Position numbers and translations under genes: made by a program. Below are positions 33,934 through 43,260 of a stretch of 64,000 bases of DNA, one piece after another (position 1 is the stretch's first letter; every line of letters begins with the position of its first letter). The notes below the pieces were generated by a model that saw only the letters and a program-made list of their open reading frames with translations, did no database searches and was not told the origin of the DNA. The stretch is from Gaetbulibacter_A aestuarii (GTDB taxonomy: Bacteria; Bacteroidota; Bacteroidia; Flavobacteriales; Flavobacteriaceae): positions 248,001 through 312,000 of the forward strand of contig NZ_BAABAY010000007.1 of the NCBI RefSeq assembly GCF_039537665.1, read 5' to 3'.

Positions 33934-34815
33934 CTAAAAGGATTTTACAAATTCCTTAATTTTTGCTTTAAGTCCATCTGAAGCAGGTACCAAAGGTAAC
34001 CGGACGGTATCCTGACATAATTCAAGCGCTTCAAAAACAGCTTTAATACCGGCAGGATTGTTTTCTTCAAAAATATAACCAATAATATCCATCATTTTAA
34101 AATGAATCGCATAGGCCTGCTTGGCATGTCCCCCTAAACCCAGATGAATCATGTTTGAAAATTCTTTAGGAAATGCCTGTCCAATAACCGAAATAACCCC
34201 TGCTCCACCAGCTAAAACAATGCCTAGAGCCAGATCATCGTCGCCGGATATAATCAGGAAATCATCAGGTTTGCTTTTTAGCAATTCCAGGTATTGCGCT
34301 ACATTATTTCCGGCTTCTTTCACGCCAATAATATTATCGAAATCATTGGCCAAACGAATTGTTGTACCCGGCTCCATATTCTTTGAAGTACGCCCCGGAA
34401 CATTGTACAAAATAATATCAATTGGCGAGGCTTCAGAAATAGCTTTAAAATGTTGGTAAAGTCCTTCCTGTGTAGGTTTACTGTAATATGGGCAAACGGA
34501 CAAAATAGCATCTATTTCGCTTAGATCCGTATTGGAAATTTCATCCAAAACACTCGTTGTGTTATTACCACCTATACCCAAAACTAAGGGTACACGTTTC
34601 TTATTTGTTTCAACAATGGTTTTTACAACGGCTTGCTTTTCTTCTCTATTTAAGGTAGCACTCTCACCGGTGGTACCACAAATAACAAGATAGTCGGTAC
34701 CATTTTCTATATTAAAATTCACAATGGCCGCAAGTGCCTCGTGATCTACACTTAGATCAGATTTAAAGGGTGTTACCAGAGCAACCCCAGTTCCTAAAAA
34801 CCTACTATTAGTCAT
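33934..34815 (-). CDS. dapA: 4-hydroxy-tetrahydrodipicolinate synthase
   Basis: 293 residues from the ATG at 34815; a TTG two codons upstream is in frame but weaker. Condenses pyruvate and aspartate semialdehyde, the first committed step to diaminopimelate and lysine. Schiff-base lysine in IIGVKEAGN (K166), tyrosine in ILYNVPGRT (Y137), and GTTGES for the phosphate-like loop. It overlaps the DUF6913 gene by 8 bp. DapF of the same pathway is encoded at 50.5-51.2 kb. Confidence 0.95.
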   Translation of the reverse strand: MTNSRFLGTGVALVTPFKSDLSVDHEALAAIVNFNIENGTDYLVICGTTGESATLNREEKQAVVKTIVETNKKRVPLVLGIGGNNTTSVLDEISNTDLSEIDAILSVCPYYSKPTQEGLYQHFKAISEASPIDIILYNVPGRTSKNMEPGTTIRLANDFDNIIGVKEAGNNVAQYLELLKSKPDDFLIISGDDDLALGIVLAGGAGVISVIGQAFPKEFSNMIHLGLGGHAKQAYAIHFKMMDIIGYIFEENNPAGIKAVFEALELCQDTVRLPLVPASDGLKAKIKEFVKSF

Positions 34816-35335
34816 GTTCAATTTTGTTTAGTATGGTTAAGTATTTTACAACTTCAGCTTTAAAAACATCAAATTTTTTGACGCTGGTTTTAATAATCAA
34901 ATCATTCAGACGCTCATCGGGTTGAAATAATCCTATTTTAAAATCAGCTTTAGAAAGCGCTGTTAAAAGCTTTAATTCTAAAATATCCGTTTCGTAAAAA
35001 CTAACAAGTGCATCGAACTTTTTATTTAAAAAACTCTCTAACTCAACATTTTTAATGACACCCTTTCTTCCGAAGTCGTCCGGATTAAAACATTTATCCC
35101 AGGTATTCAAATTGCTTTTATCTTCAAGTGTAAATGAAATAACCTCTAAACGATTAGGTCTGATATGAAGTTCCTGAGCTAAATTTTCAAAAGCACTCAA
35201 ATAATTAAAATCCTTTAAATAGGCAATAACGCCTAAGCTCTTAACAGGGGTATTAGAAACCTGCTGAGCACGAGAAGTTAACAATTTGTTTAAATACTTT
35301 TGATTGGATTTTTCTTTAAAACCTTTAAAAATCAT
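34808..35335 (-). CDS. DUF6913 family protein
   Basis: 175 residues, soluble, no signal peptide or membrane helix. The N-terminal KSNQKYLNKLLTSRA and the VSFYETDILELKLLTALSKADFKIGLF segment match a flavobacterial family I know as DUF6913, typically encoded just before dapA. Function unknown. Two minus-strand boxes, TACTTTTG (35364-35371) and TACCTTTG (35355-35362), lie 20-30 nt upstream and could start this DUF6913-dapA transcript. Confidence 0.75.
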   Translation of the reverse strand: MIFKGFKEKSNQKYLNKLLTSRAQQVSNTPVKSLGVIAYLKDFNYLSAFENLAQELHIRPNRLEVISFTLEDKSNLNTWDKCFNPDDFGRKGVIKNVELESFLNKKFDALVSFYETDILELKLLTALSKADFKIGLFQPDERLNDLIIKTSVKKFDVFKAEVVKYLTILNKIEHD

Positions 35336-35393
35336 GTATCTTTAAGCCTTTTCGCAAAGGTAGCAAAAGTATACTCAAAAACGCCGTTTCGTT

Positions 35394-36152
35394 ATGCGCT
35401 TAACACATTTTATTTTTTTGTTGTTTATCACAACTTTTTTCGGTTGCAAAGATAAGCCCCTAGGAGTTTCTCGTATTGAAGGTAAACAAATTCCTGTTGC
35501 AGATAGTATTATTGGAGACCCCTCTATTGAGGCCTATGTAAAGCCCTTTAGAGAAGGTATAAAAGCAGATTTGGATAGCACTCTGGCGTATGCCCCTAAT
35601 ACCTTGTCTAAGTCTGATGGCGAATTCAATACGGCTATAGGTAACTTGATGGCCGATGCCGTGTACGAACAAGCCAGTCCGGTTTTTGAAAGACGTACCG
35701 GCCATAAAATTGATGCCGTTTTATTGAATTACGGTGGTATTCGTGGTTTACTACCTAAAGGGAATGTAAGTAAGCGCACAGCCTATGAAATTATGCCTTT
35801 TGAAAACAGCATTATGGTTGTAACTATGAAAGGTTCAGCAATAAAAGATCTCATGCATTATTTATTAAAAGCCAAGGCAGCGCATCCAATTTCAGGTTTG
35901 AAATTAAGCATGGATGCCGATTTCAAACTGGTTAATGCTACAATTAATAATAATCCAATTGATGCAAACAAAACCTATTATGTAGCCACAAGTGATTATT
36001 TATTTCATGGTGGTGACAATATGGATTTCTTTAAAGATAATGAAGGGTCGACTTTGTTGAATTATAAAATAAGAAATGCTTTAATTGATTATTTTATTAA
36101 AAAAGACACCATCAATCCGAAAAGAGACGATCGATTCATTCAAATTAAATAA
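35394..36152 (+). CDS. 5'-nucleotidase C-terminal domain lipoprotein
   Basis: 252 residues. Lipoprotein signal with TFFGC (C18). The body is the substrate-binding domain of UshA-type 5'-nucleotidases: NTAIGNLMADAVYEQ, LLNYGGIRGLLPKG and the YYVATSDYLFHGGDNMDFF loop with its aromatic clamp. It lacks the metallophosphatase domain, which is encoded by the very next gene, 3 bp downstream. Together they would make one secreted nucleotidase or 2',3'-cyclic phosphodiesterase split in two, with domains in reverse gene order. Confidence 0.88.
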   Translation: MRLTHFIFLLFITTFFGCKDKPLGVSRIEGKQIPVADSIIGDPSIEAYVKPFREGIKADLDSTLAYAPNTLSKSDGEFNTAIGNLMADAVYEQASPVFERRTGHKIDAVLLNYGGIRGLLPKGNVSKRTAYEIMPFENSIMVVTMKGSAIKDLMHYLLKAKAAHPISGLKLSMDADFKLVNATINNNPIDANKTYYVATSDYLFHGGDNMDFFKDNEGSTLLNYKIRNALIDYFIKKDTINPKRDDRFIQIK

Positions 36153-36155
36153 GTT

Positions 36156-37070
36156 ATGAAACGCAGATCATTTATTCAGAAAACTGCTGTAGGAACTGCG
36201 GCATTAGGGCTTGGAGGACTAGGCCTTCAATCTTTTACTTCCAACTATAAAAAACACCTTACAATTCTTCATACGAATGATGTGCATAGTCATATTGATC
36301 CATTCGGACCAAATGAAGGCAGATTTTCCAAGTTGGGAGGTGTTGCCAGACGAGCCACTTTAATTGAAAATATTCGAAAAGAAAACCCAAATAACTTATT
36401 GCTTGACGCCGGAGATATTTTTCAAGGTACGCCTTATTTTAATTATTACGGCGGGGAACTGGAATTCACCTTAATGAGTAAGCTGAAATATGATGCCGCT
36501 ACCTTGGGAAATCATGATTTTGATAATGGTTTAGAAGGATTATTAGCTCAATTACCAAACGCTCAATTTCCCTTTGTTTCTGCCAATTACGATTTTAAGA
36601 ATACCATTATGGAAGGTCATACTAAGCCCTACACCATTTTTATAAAAGATGGGATTAAGGTAGGTGTATTTGGTTTGGGTGTTGCCTTTGAAGGTCTTGT
36701 AAATAAAATAAATTACAAAGAAACTCAATACCTTGATCCGGTTGAAATTGCCCAGGATATGACACGCATTTTGAAAGAAAATGAAAACTGCGATCTTATT
36801 ATTTGCTTATCGCATCTTGGCTACTACTACAAAAATAATCCTGATCGGGTATCAGATCTGAATTTAGCGGCAAAAACGAAGGATATCGACCTCATTATTG
36901 GTGGACACACACATACCTTTTTAAAAAAACCCACAGTTACTAAAAACAGTGAAGGAAAAAATATGTTAATCAACCAGGTGGGTTGTTATGGTGTTAATTT
37001 AGGACGTATTGATTTTTATTTTGATGACCAAATGAAAACAGCCGCAGACGGCACTACCATAATAGTTTAA
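36156..37070 (+). CDS. Metallophosphatase, 5'-nucleotidase catalytic domain, Tat signal
   Basis: 304 residues. The N-terminus MKRRSFIQKTAVGTAALGLG is a twin-arginine signal, so the metal centre may be loaded before export. Di-metal ligands: D42 and H44 in HTNDVHSH, D87 in LDAGDIFQG, N119-H120 in LGNHDFDNG, and GGHTHTF near the C-terminus. It is the UshA catalytic half without the C-terminal substrate domain, which the previous gene supplies. The stop faces the convergent membrane-protein gene 42 bp away. Confidence 0.9.
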   Translation: MKRRSFIQKTAVGTAALGLGGLGLQSFTSNYKKHLTILHTNDVHSHIDPFGPNEGRFSKLGGVARRATLIENIRKENPNNLLLDAGDIFQGTPYFNYYGGELEFTLMSKLKYDAATLGNHDFDNGLEGLLAQLPNAQFPFVSANYDFKNTIMEGHTKPYTIFIKDGIKVGVFGLGVAFEGLVNKINYKETQYLDPVEIAQDMTRILKENENCDLIICLSHLGYYYKNNPDRVSDLNLAAKTKDIDLIIGGHTHTFLKKPTVTKNSEGKNMLINQVGCYGVNLGRIDFYFDDQMKTAADGTTIIV

Positions 37071-37111
37071 AACGAAGTCTTTAAAGCAGGTTTTCAAAAA
37101 TTAGGAACTTC

Positions 37112-37828
37112 CTAAGAATTATTAATGATGTAATTCGATTGTTTTTTATTGGAATATTTCATCCTGGCCTGTTGATAAAGAAAATAGAAAGCCAGAATTA
37201 AAAATGTTGTTGAAATAACATTTAAAATACATTTTTTGGTCAAGTACAAATAGGCAATACCAATAACCTCATAAGAGATAAGTAGTACAGAACCGATAAG
37301 CAGGTACATCGATTTCTTATCATCCCTGTAGAAATAATTAATTATTGCAGAACACAACAACGAAACTAAAATTCCATTATAAAAAAATTCAAAGAAAAGG
37401 TTCGCGGAAGATGATCTAATTATAATATCCTGTAACTCGTAAAGCGCATAAAAACTAAAAAACGCCAAAACAAAAAGGTGAAATCTGAAATTTTGCCAAA
37501 CACTTCTGAAATTAATAGAATTCAAAATTTCAATTAACAAACAGGCATAAGCAATAATATAAAGCGCATTTCCTAAGTAGTAATCTAAATTATTAGGCAT
37601 GATCCCACTGAATAACGAAGCGAAATCCGACATGGCAAAACAATAAACAAACAAGGAAAAAAATAAAGTTTTCTTCTTGACTGAAATAGTATATAATATG
37701 GCAATTAAAGGAAGAATAAAACTTGCAGTCAAATGAGCATAATCGCCATGTTCCCCTAAATCAAAAGAGATAAAAAGAAGATAGATAAAAACGATTAACG
37801 CTACTAAAAATTTAGATTTGAGTGACAT
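37112..37828 (-). CDS. Multi-pass membrane protein, paralogue A
   Basis: 238 residues from the ATG at 37828; a TTG three codons upstream is in frame. About seven to eight hydrophobic helices cover nearly the whole length. It shares with the next gene the ordered motifs KKKTLFF, WQNFRFHLFVL, FFYNGI, INYFYRDDKKSMYLLIG and IGIAYLYLTKK, so the two are tandem paralogues. The layout is reminiscent of YhhN-like proteins, but I do not see enough to assign a function. AT-richer than its neighbours. Confidence 0.7.
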   Translation of the reverse strand: MSLKSKFLVALIVFIYLLFISFDLGEHGDYAHLTASFILPLIAILYTISVKKKTLFFSLFVYCFAMSDFASLFSGIMPNNLDYYLGNALYIIAYACLLIEILNSINFRSVWQNFRFHLFVLAFFSFYALYELQDIIIRSSSANLFFEFFYNGILVSLLCSAIINYFYRDDKKSMYLLIGSVLLISYEVIGIAYLYLTKKCILNVISTTFLILAFYFLYQQARMKYSNKKQSNYIINNS

Positions 37829-37989
37829 AGCTAACAAATAACCTTAGCAAACATAAAATAAATTTTGCAATTAATCGACAAAAAAATGCTTTTTATCGTT
37901 TTTTTTTATCTTTTTATCGGATTTAAATACATTTTACCTACAATTTTAGACAGTTTTACCTTACGATATTAATGGATTTTTAAATATAA

Positions 37990-38733
37990 TTAATACTCTT
38001 CTTCTTCCTCCGGGTAGGCCGATCGTTTTTTTGATTTCATATTTGTTTGCATAAGAAAAAAATAATACGACCCTAAACTAAATGAAATCCATATCAAAGC
38101 ATAAATCATTTCACGACTTAAATAAGCGTATACTATACCTAAAACATCCTGAAATACAATAAGTAAACAGCCTAAAAAGAAATAAAAAGACTTTTTGTCA
38201 TTCCAATATAAAAAATTTATTAAGGCTAAAGTGAATAAAATCAGTAATGATAGATTATATATAAGATCAAATAAAAACATGGTGAAATCAGCAATTCTCA
38301 CAGAGTTGACAAATACATAAATTATATAAGTGCCAAGTGCGGTTAAAACAAATAATGGAAGCTTAAAATTTTTCCAAATCAACTTAAAACTAATTTTAGA
38401 AGAAATCAAATAAATTAAAGAAATGTAACCAACGGCCAGAAGACTATTTGTGATTAAATAATTGTGCCGCTCTACAATAAATGAACGCAAATAGATACCA
38501 AAAATCACGGAATAATCCCAGTACGACAAAAAGTTTGCGACCATGCAACAAATCATAAAAATGTTGAAATACAAGGATTTTTTCTTAAGAAATAAAAAAT
38601 AAAAAAATCCAATAACAGGAGCAGTTAAATAAACTACTTTCATTCCAGCTCGAACATCAAAGGAAACCAGCATGAAATATAAAACAACGGATAGAATAAA
38701 TAACCCTATAAAAAATAAAGAAATGGACTTCAT
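37990..38733 (-). CDS. Multi-pass membrane protein, paralogue B
   Basis: 247 residues from the ATG at 38733. Seven to eight hydrophobic helices, with motifs parallel to paralogue A (KKKSLYFN, WKNFKLPLFVL, LIYNLSL, INFLYWNDKKSFYFFLG, LGIVYAYLSRE), and a tail ending in five glutamates and tyrosine that paralogue A lacks. No function can be assigned. It lies between paralogue A (161 bp) and ligA (162 bp), with very AT-rich spacers, and is probably a gene duplication. Confidence 0.7.
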   Translation of the reverse strand: MKSISLFFIGLFILSVVLYFMLVSFDVRAGMKVVYLTAPVIGFFYFLFLKKKSLYFNIFMICCMVANFLSYWDYSVIFGIYLRSFIVERHNYLITNSLLAVGYISLIYLISSKISFKLIWKNFKLPLFVLTALGTYIIYVFVNSVRIADFTMFLFDLIYNLSLLILFTLALINFLYWNDKKSFYFFLGCLLIVFQDVLGIVYAYLSREMIYALIWISFSLGSYYFFLMQTNMKSKKRSAYPEEEEEY

Positions 38734-38895
38734 AAGCAATTTTTTAAAATTTTACTTTTTTTCGAAATGTAACGAAAAAAAATAGTTTTTTTTTCTGTGT
38801 CTCTTAATTATGTCCTTAAATGCTAATTTTTTAAGTTGAAATTAATTTCTTAATCGATAAAAAATAAATATCACCAACTCTCGCCTCAATATTTT

Positions 38896-40890
38896 TTAAA
38901 TTTTTTCTAGAAATTCATACTCACTCAACAAGAGAATATTTAGTTTTTCAGCCTTTTCCTTCTTGCTCGGCCCCATATTAGCTCCGGCTACGATGTAACT
39001 GGTTTTAGAAGATATGGAACTACTTACTTTTCCGCCGTTATCTTCGATCAATTTTTTTAATTCTGGTCGGGAAACAGTTTCAAAAACCCCGGATATTACA
39101 ACAATATCTCCTTTCAATTTATCTGTTTGTGCTGCCAGATCTTCGGCAGAAAGGGCTAATTGCACTCCAATTTCTTTAAGATTATTAATGATATTGAGGT
39201 TTTCTTCCTTATCAAAAAAAGCTACGACACTGGAGGCAATCTTACTGCCTATTTCATCAACGTTGATCAATTCGTCTTCTGAGGCGTCCATTAAAGCATC
39301 AATATTTTTGTAGTGTTTGGCCAATTTCTTAGCCACTGTTTCTCCTACATAACGAATACCCAAAGCATAAAGTACGCGCTCAAAAGGAACTTCCTTTGAA
39401 GCTTCAATACCTTTAACCATATTTTCAGCACTTTTATCTGCCATCCGTTCTAAAGGAATGATCTGCTCTTTTGTTAGACCATACAGATCGGAATAATTAG
39501 TAATGAGCCCTTCATTGACCAATAATGCCACTGTTTCACCGCCAAGACCTTCAATATCCATGGCTTTTCGGGAAATATAATGTTGTATCCGACCAATTAT
39601 CTGTGGTTTACAACCGTTGTAATTCGGACAGTAATGTTGTGCTTCGCCCTCCTGACGTACCAATTCGGTATGACATTCCGGACAATGCGTGATAAAATGG
39701 GTAGGTTCTGAATCTTGAGGTCGTTTAGATAAATCGACTCCTAAAATTTTCGGAATGATCTCCCCGCCTTTTTCCACATACACTGTATCGCCAACACGTA
39801 TATCCAATTTTTCAATTTGATCGGCATTATGAAGTGAAGCACGTTTCACCGTAGTTCCCGCCAGTTCCACTGGTTCTAAATTAGCCACCGGTGTTATTGC
39901 TCCTGTGCGCCCTACCTGATAGGAAATACTTTTCAAAACAGTTGAAACTTGTTCTGCTTTAAACTTGTACGCCATGGCCCAACGCGGGGATTTAGCGGTA
40001 TAACCTAATTCCTCCTGTTGCGCTAAACTATTTACTTTAACCACAACCCCGTCGGTTTCAAAAGGTAAATCCCTTCTAGCTTCATCCCAATGATCTATAA
40101 ATTCAAAAACAGCATCCATGGAATTAACCAATCTTGCGGCATCGGGAACTTTAAAACCCCATTCACGGGCCTTTTCTAAACTTTCATACTGGGATTTTAA
40201 TCCTAAATGCGAACCAATAATATTATAAAGTAAACACTCTAAAGGTCGTTTGGCAACCTCCGCGCTGTCCTGTAATTTTAAGCTTCCTGAAGCTGTATTT
40301 CTAGGATTTCTGTAAGGCTCCTCACCTATTTCTATCCGTTCTTCATTCATTTTATTAAACCCTTCAAAAGGCAAAATAATTTCACCTCGAATTTCAAATT
40401 TTTCGGGATAATCACCTTTTAAATGTAGTGGAACTGTTCGGATGGTTTTTACATTTGCTGTAACATCATCACCTTGAAATCCGTCACCTCGTGTTACTGC
40501 TTTAACTAATTTACCATGTTCATAGGTTAAACAAATGGAAGCTCCGTCATACTTCAATTCACAGGTGTATTGCACCTCGGATTCAATAATTTTCTTGATT
40601 CGAACCTCCCAATCTAAGAGATCCTCTTTAGAATATGAATTATCCAGAGAATACATGCGATGCTCATGAACTACCGTTTCAAAATTCTTGGTAACTGCAC
40701 CACCAACCCGCTGGCTGGGTGAATTAGGATCGAAAAATTCAGGATGTTTTGCTTCAAGTTCCTGAAGCATTTTTAATTTGATATCGAACTCATAATCGGT
40801 GATCGTTGGATTATCTAAAACATAATAATTGTAATTATGCTCCCGAAGTTCTTTGCGAAGGGCTTCAATTTGGTCTTTAACGGTACTCAT
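38896..40890 (-). CDS. ligA: NAD-dependent DNA ligase
   Basis: 664 residues, complete. The Ia domain is at the N-terminus; the adenylated lysine is K113 in ELKYDGAS. It continues with the OB fold, a four-cysteine zinc finger (CPECHTEL to CPNYNGC, about 405-430), helix-hairpin-helix repeats and a BRCT domain (about 590-664, ISGVFETVSRPELK). It seals nicks in replication and repair. It follows prmC with no spacer (prmC stop and ligA start are adjacent), so GNAT-prmC-ligA is one transcript. Confidence 0.97.
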   Translation of the reverse strand: MSTVKDQIEALRKELREHNYNYYVLDNPTITDYEFDIKLKMLQELEAKHPEFFDPNSPSQRVGGAVTKNFETVVHEHRMYSLDNSYSKEDLLDWEVRIKKIIESEVQYTCELKYDGASICLTYEHGKLVKAVTRGDGFQGDDVTANVKTIRTVPLHLKGDYPEKFEIRGEIILPFEGFNKMNEERIEIGEEPYRNPRNTASGSLKLQDSAEVAKRPLECLLYNIIGSHLGLKSQYESLEKAREWGFKVPDAARLVNSMDAVFEFIDHWDEARRDLPFETDGVVVKVNSLAQQEELGYTAKSPRWAMAYKFKAEQVSTVLKSISYQVGRTGAITPVANLEPVELAGTTVKRASLHNADQIEKLDIRVGDTVYVEKGGEIIPKILGVDLSKRPQDSEPTHFITHCPECHTELVRQEGEAQHYCPNYNGCKPQIIGRIQHYISRKAMDIEGLGGETVALLVNEGLITNYSDLYGLTKEQIIPLERMADKSAENMVKGIEASKEVPFERVLYALGIRYVGETVAKKLAKHYKNIDALMDASEDELINVDEIGSKIASSVVAFFDKEENLNIINNLKEIGVQLALSAEDLAAQTDKLKGDIVVISGVFETVSRPELKKLIEDNGGKVSSSISSKTSYIVAGANMGPSKKEKAEKLNILLLSEYEFLEKI

Positions 40891-41745
40891 TTAATTATAT
40901 ATCGCTTTAATCATTCTATCTTTTTTAAAAATATCCTGTTTTAATTGAATATCATGGAATCCTTCACTGGTTAATAATTGAATCATTTGGTTTCCTAAAA
41001 ACTCATTGATTTCGAAAAACAAGCGGCCTTTTGGTTTTAAATGAATTTTAGAAAACCGGCAAATCGCTCTGTAAAATAATAACGGATCCTCATCTTCTAC
41101 AAATAACGCCAAATGCGGTTCGTTATCCAAAACATTTGAAGCCATGCTGGTCTTTTCTTTTTTCCGAACGTAAGGCGGATTAGACACAATGATATCAAAT
41201 TTTTGCTGAAAAAGTGCTGAAGTAGATTCGATGTCTAAAATATCAGTATCTATAAAATTGACCTTAACCAAATTCAATTCTGCATTCTTCTGAGCTACGC
41301 TCAAAGCTTGGGTACTAATATCTAAGGCAAAAACCTGAGAATTCGGGAGGTTTTTTGCCAACGCAACAGCAATACAGCCACTTCCGGTACCCACATCTAA
41401 TATTTGTAATGGTTCTGAAGCGTCCTCGTGATTTAATATCCACTGAACCAATTCTTCAGTTTCAGGTCTTGGTATCAATACATCAGAATTCACTTTGAAT
41501 GGTAACCCAAAAAACTCCGTTTCACCTATAATATATTGAATCGGTTTTTCCGCCCGCAACTGCTGTAATGCTTTTTGAAGTTTTTGAGGCGTTTCCAAAA
41601 CGTCATCAGGTCTGAGAGCGATTTGTAATCTTGTTTTCTGGTAATAAAACTCCGTTAATAAATAAAAGAAACTGTCTACCTCATCAGCGCCATAAATAGC
41701 ATCTAATACATCATGAAATTCTTGTTTAATCGATTTAAAGGTCAT
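40891..41745 (-). CDS. prmC: Peptide chain release factor N5-glutamine methyltransferase
   Basis: 284 residues from the ATG at 41745, whose ATGA overlaps the GNAT stop by 4 nt; a longer start at 41763 would overlap by 22. Methylates the GGQ glutamine of release factors with S-adenosylmethionine. Motif I LDVGTGSGCIAVALA (about 116-130) and the catalytic NPPY (189-192). The N-terminal helical substrate domain is present with PIQYIIGETEFFG and VLIPRPETE. Confidence 0.95.
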   Translation of the reverse strand: MTFKSIKQEFHDVLDAIYGADEVDSFFYLLTEFYYQKTRLQIALRPDDVLETPQKLQKALQQLRAEKPIQYIIGETEFFGLPFKVNSDVLIPRPETEELVQWILNHEDASEPLQILDVGTGSGCIAVALAKNLPNSQVFALDISTQALSVAQKNAELNLVKVNFIDTDILDIESTSALFQQKFDIIVSNPPYVRKKEKTSMASNVLDNEPHLALFVEDEDPLLFYRAICRFSKIHLKPKGRLFFEINEFLGNQMIQLLTSEGFHDIQLKQDIFKKDRMIKAIYN

Positions 41746-42233
41746 AGTTTTTTTGTCATCCAAATGCCACAGGAAAAATGACCTGTATCCCCTAACGGAC
41801 CATCCCGATGTTCAAAGCCATGGGCTTCATAAATATGGATAGCCGCTTTTAATTGCGAAGCCGATTCTATGTAACAGGTTTTATATCCTAGATTTTTGGC
41901 GGCGTCCAGACAAGTTTCAAATAATTTATGGCCCCAGCCTTTCCCACGAATCTTGGGTGAAAAATACATTTTTTGAAGTTCGCAGGTTTCCTGATCACCT
42001 TTAGAAAGTGGTTTTATTCCTGCGCCACCGAGAACTTCTCCGTCATCTTCAATTACAAAATAGACTTCGTTATCATTTTTATAGGACTCAAACATCTTTT
42101 TGGTTTCGGGATCTGCATAAGCTGTCCCTTCCAGAGGGATTTTAAATTCGTGAAAACAACCCCGAATAACCTGCTCTATCGCCTGATTATCAATTGCTTG
42201 AATCTCTCTAATAGCAATTTTGCTTTTAGCCAT
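41742..42233 (-). CDS. GNAT family N-acetyltransferase
   Basis: 163 residues with the GNAT fold: EVLGGAGIKPLS, the acetyl-CoA pyrophosphate loop KIRGKGWGHKLFETCLD (residues about 93-109) and the C-terminal IHIYEAHGFEHRDGP. The substrate cannot be told from sequence. First gene of the probable GNAT-prmC-ligA transcript. It is divergent from ribD with 22 bp between start codons, so the ribD promoter lies within its 5' end. Confidence 0.88.
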   Translation of the reverse strand: MAKSKIAIREIQAIDNQAIEQVIRGCFHEFKIPLEGTAYADPETKKMFESYKNDNEVYFVIEDDGEVLGGAGIKPLSKGDQETCELQKMYFSPKIRGKGWGHKLFETCLDAAKNLGYKTCYIESASQLKAAIHIYEAHGFEHRDGPLGDTGHFSCGIWMTKKL

Positions 42234-42251
42234 TTTTTAATCTTATTTTTG
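42220..42251 (+). promoter_or_regulatory. ribD promoter, abutting the start codon
   Basis: TTG (42220-42222), 21 nt, TATTTTTG (42244-42251), then TAGT and the GTG start at 42256. A complete promoter that leaves no room for a leader. Confidence 0.7.
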
Positions 42252-42255
42252 TAGT

Positions 42256-43260
42256 GTGAAGATACATGAAAAATATATAAAATATTGTATTGAAATCGCC
42301 AAAAATGGTCTTGGAACTACGCGCCCAAATCCCATGGTGGGTTGCGTGATTGTTCATAATGATACTATTATTGGCGAAGGTTTTACGAGTCCGTACGGCG
42401 GTCCGCATGCCGAGGTAAATGCCATTAATAGCGTGAAGCACAAAGGGCTATTAAAAGAAGCAACCCTGTATGTTACTTTAGAGCCTTGTTCTCATTATGG
42501 TAAAACCCCGCCTTGCAGCGATCTTATTGTTGAAAAAAAGATTCCAAACGTCGTAATTGGATGTGTAGATGATCATTCGGTTGTGGCGGGAAAAGGTATT
42601 GAAAAGCTAAAAAAATGGGGTTGTCAGGTAACGGTTGGTGTGTTGGAGGAGGCTTGTAAAAATCATCATAAGCGATTTTTCAACTTTCATAATAAAAAAC
42701 GACCCTACATCATTTTAAAATGGGCACAAACCCGCGATGGCTTTATTGCCCCGGAAGTAAAAAATGAGCGGAAACCTGTTTGGATCACTAATACCTTTTC
42801 AAGGCAATTAACGCATAAATGGCGAACGGAAGAACAGGCCATTTTGGTAGGAACACAAACAGTTGTAAAGGATAATCCAAGTCTCACAGCCAGGGATTGG
42901 AAAGGTTTAAATCCGACAAGAATTGTTATTGATCAAAACAATGGTCTGGCACAAACCAACAAGGTTTTTAACAACGATGCGGAAACGATAAGAATTACAA
43001 GTGAAAACGCCGATTTTTCAAAACCTCTAGCGGATCAGATCGCTACTATATTATTCAAAAAGAACATCAACTCTGTAATTATTGAAGGTGGTGCTAAAAC
43101 CTTACAAACCTTTATCGATGAAAACCTTTGGGATGAGGCCCGGGTTTTTATTGGAAATAGTCGTTTTCAAACTGGCGTAAAAGCTCCTGTTTTCTCTGGT
43201 CATTGTATTTCAGAAACTAAGATTAAAGACGATATTCTTAAAGTTTATTCCAATGATTAA
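42256..43260 (+). CDS. ribD: Riboflavin biosynthesis deaminase/reductase RibD (GTG start)
   Basis: 334 residues. The N-terminal zinc deaminase has H51-A-E53 (PHAEVNA) and C78/C87 (LEPCSHYGKTPPC); the C-terminal reductase includes RPYIILKWAQTRDGFIA and INSVIIEGGAKTLQTF. It carries out the deamination and side-chain reduction in riboflavin synthesis. The GTG at 42256 is the only sensible start, and homologues begin at this point. It overlaps the HAD gene by 8 bp. Confidence 0.95.
   Translation: MKIHEKYIKYCIEIAKNGLGTTRPNPMVGCVIVHNDTIIGEGFTSPYGGPHAEVNAINSVKHKGLLKEATLYVTLEPCSHYGKTPPCSDLIVEKKIPNVVIGCVDDHSVVAGKGIEKLKKWGCQVTVGVLEEACKNHHKRFFNFHNKKRPYIILKWAQTRDGFIAPEVKNERKPVWITNTFSRQLTHKWRTEEQAILVGTQTVVKDNPSLTARDWKGLNPTRIVIDQNNGLAQTNKVFNNDAETIRITSENADFSKPLADQIATILFKKNINSVIIEGGAKTLQTFIDENLWDEARVFIGNSRFQTGVKAPVFSGHCISETKIKDDILKVYSND

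Noticed and set aside
37101..37115. Near-palindrome TTAGGAACTTCCTAA between convergent genes
   Set aside because: Short, no loop of useful size and no T tract; may be chance.
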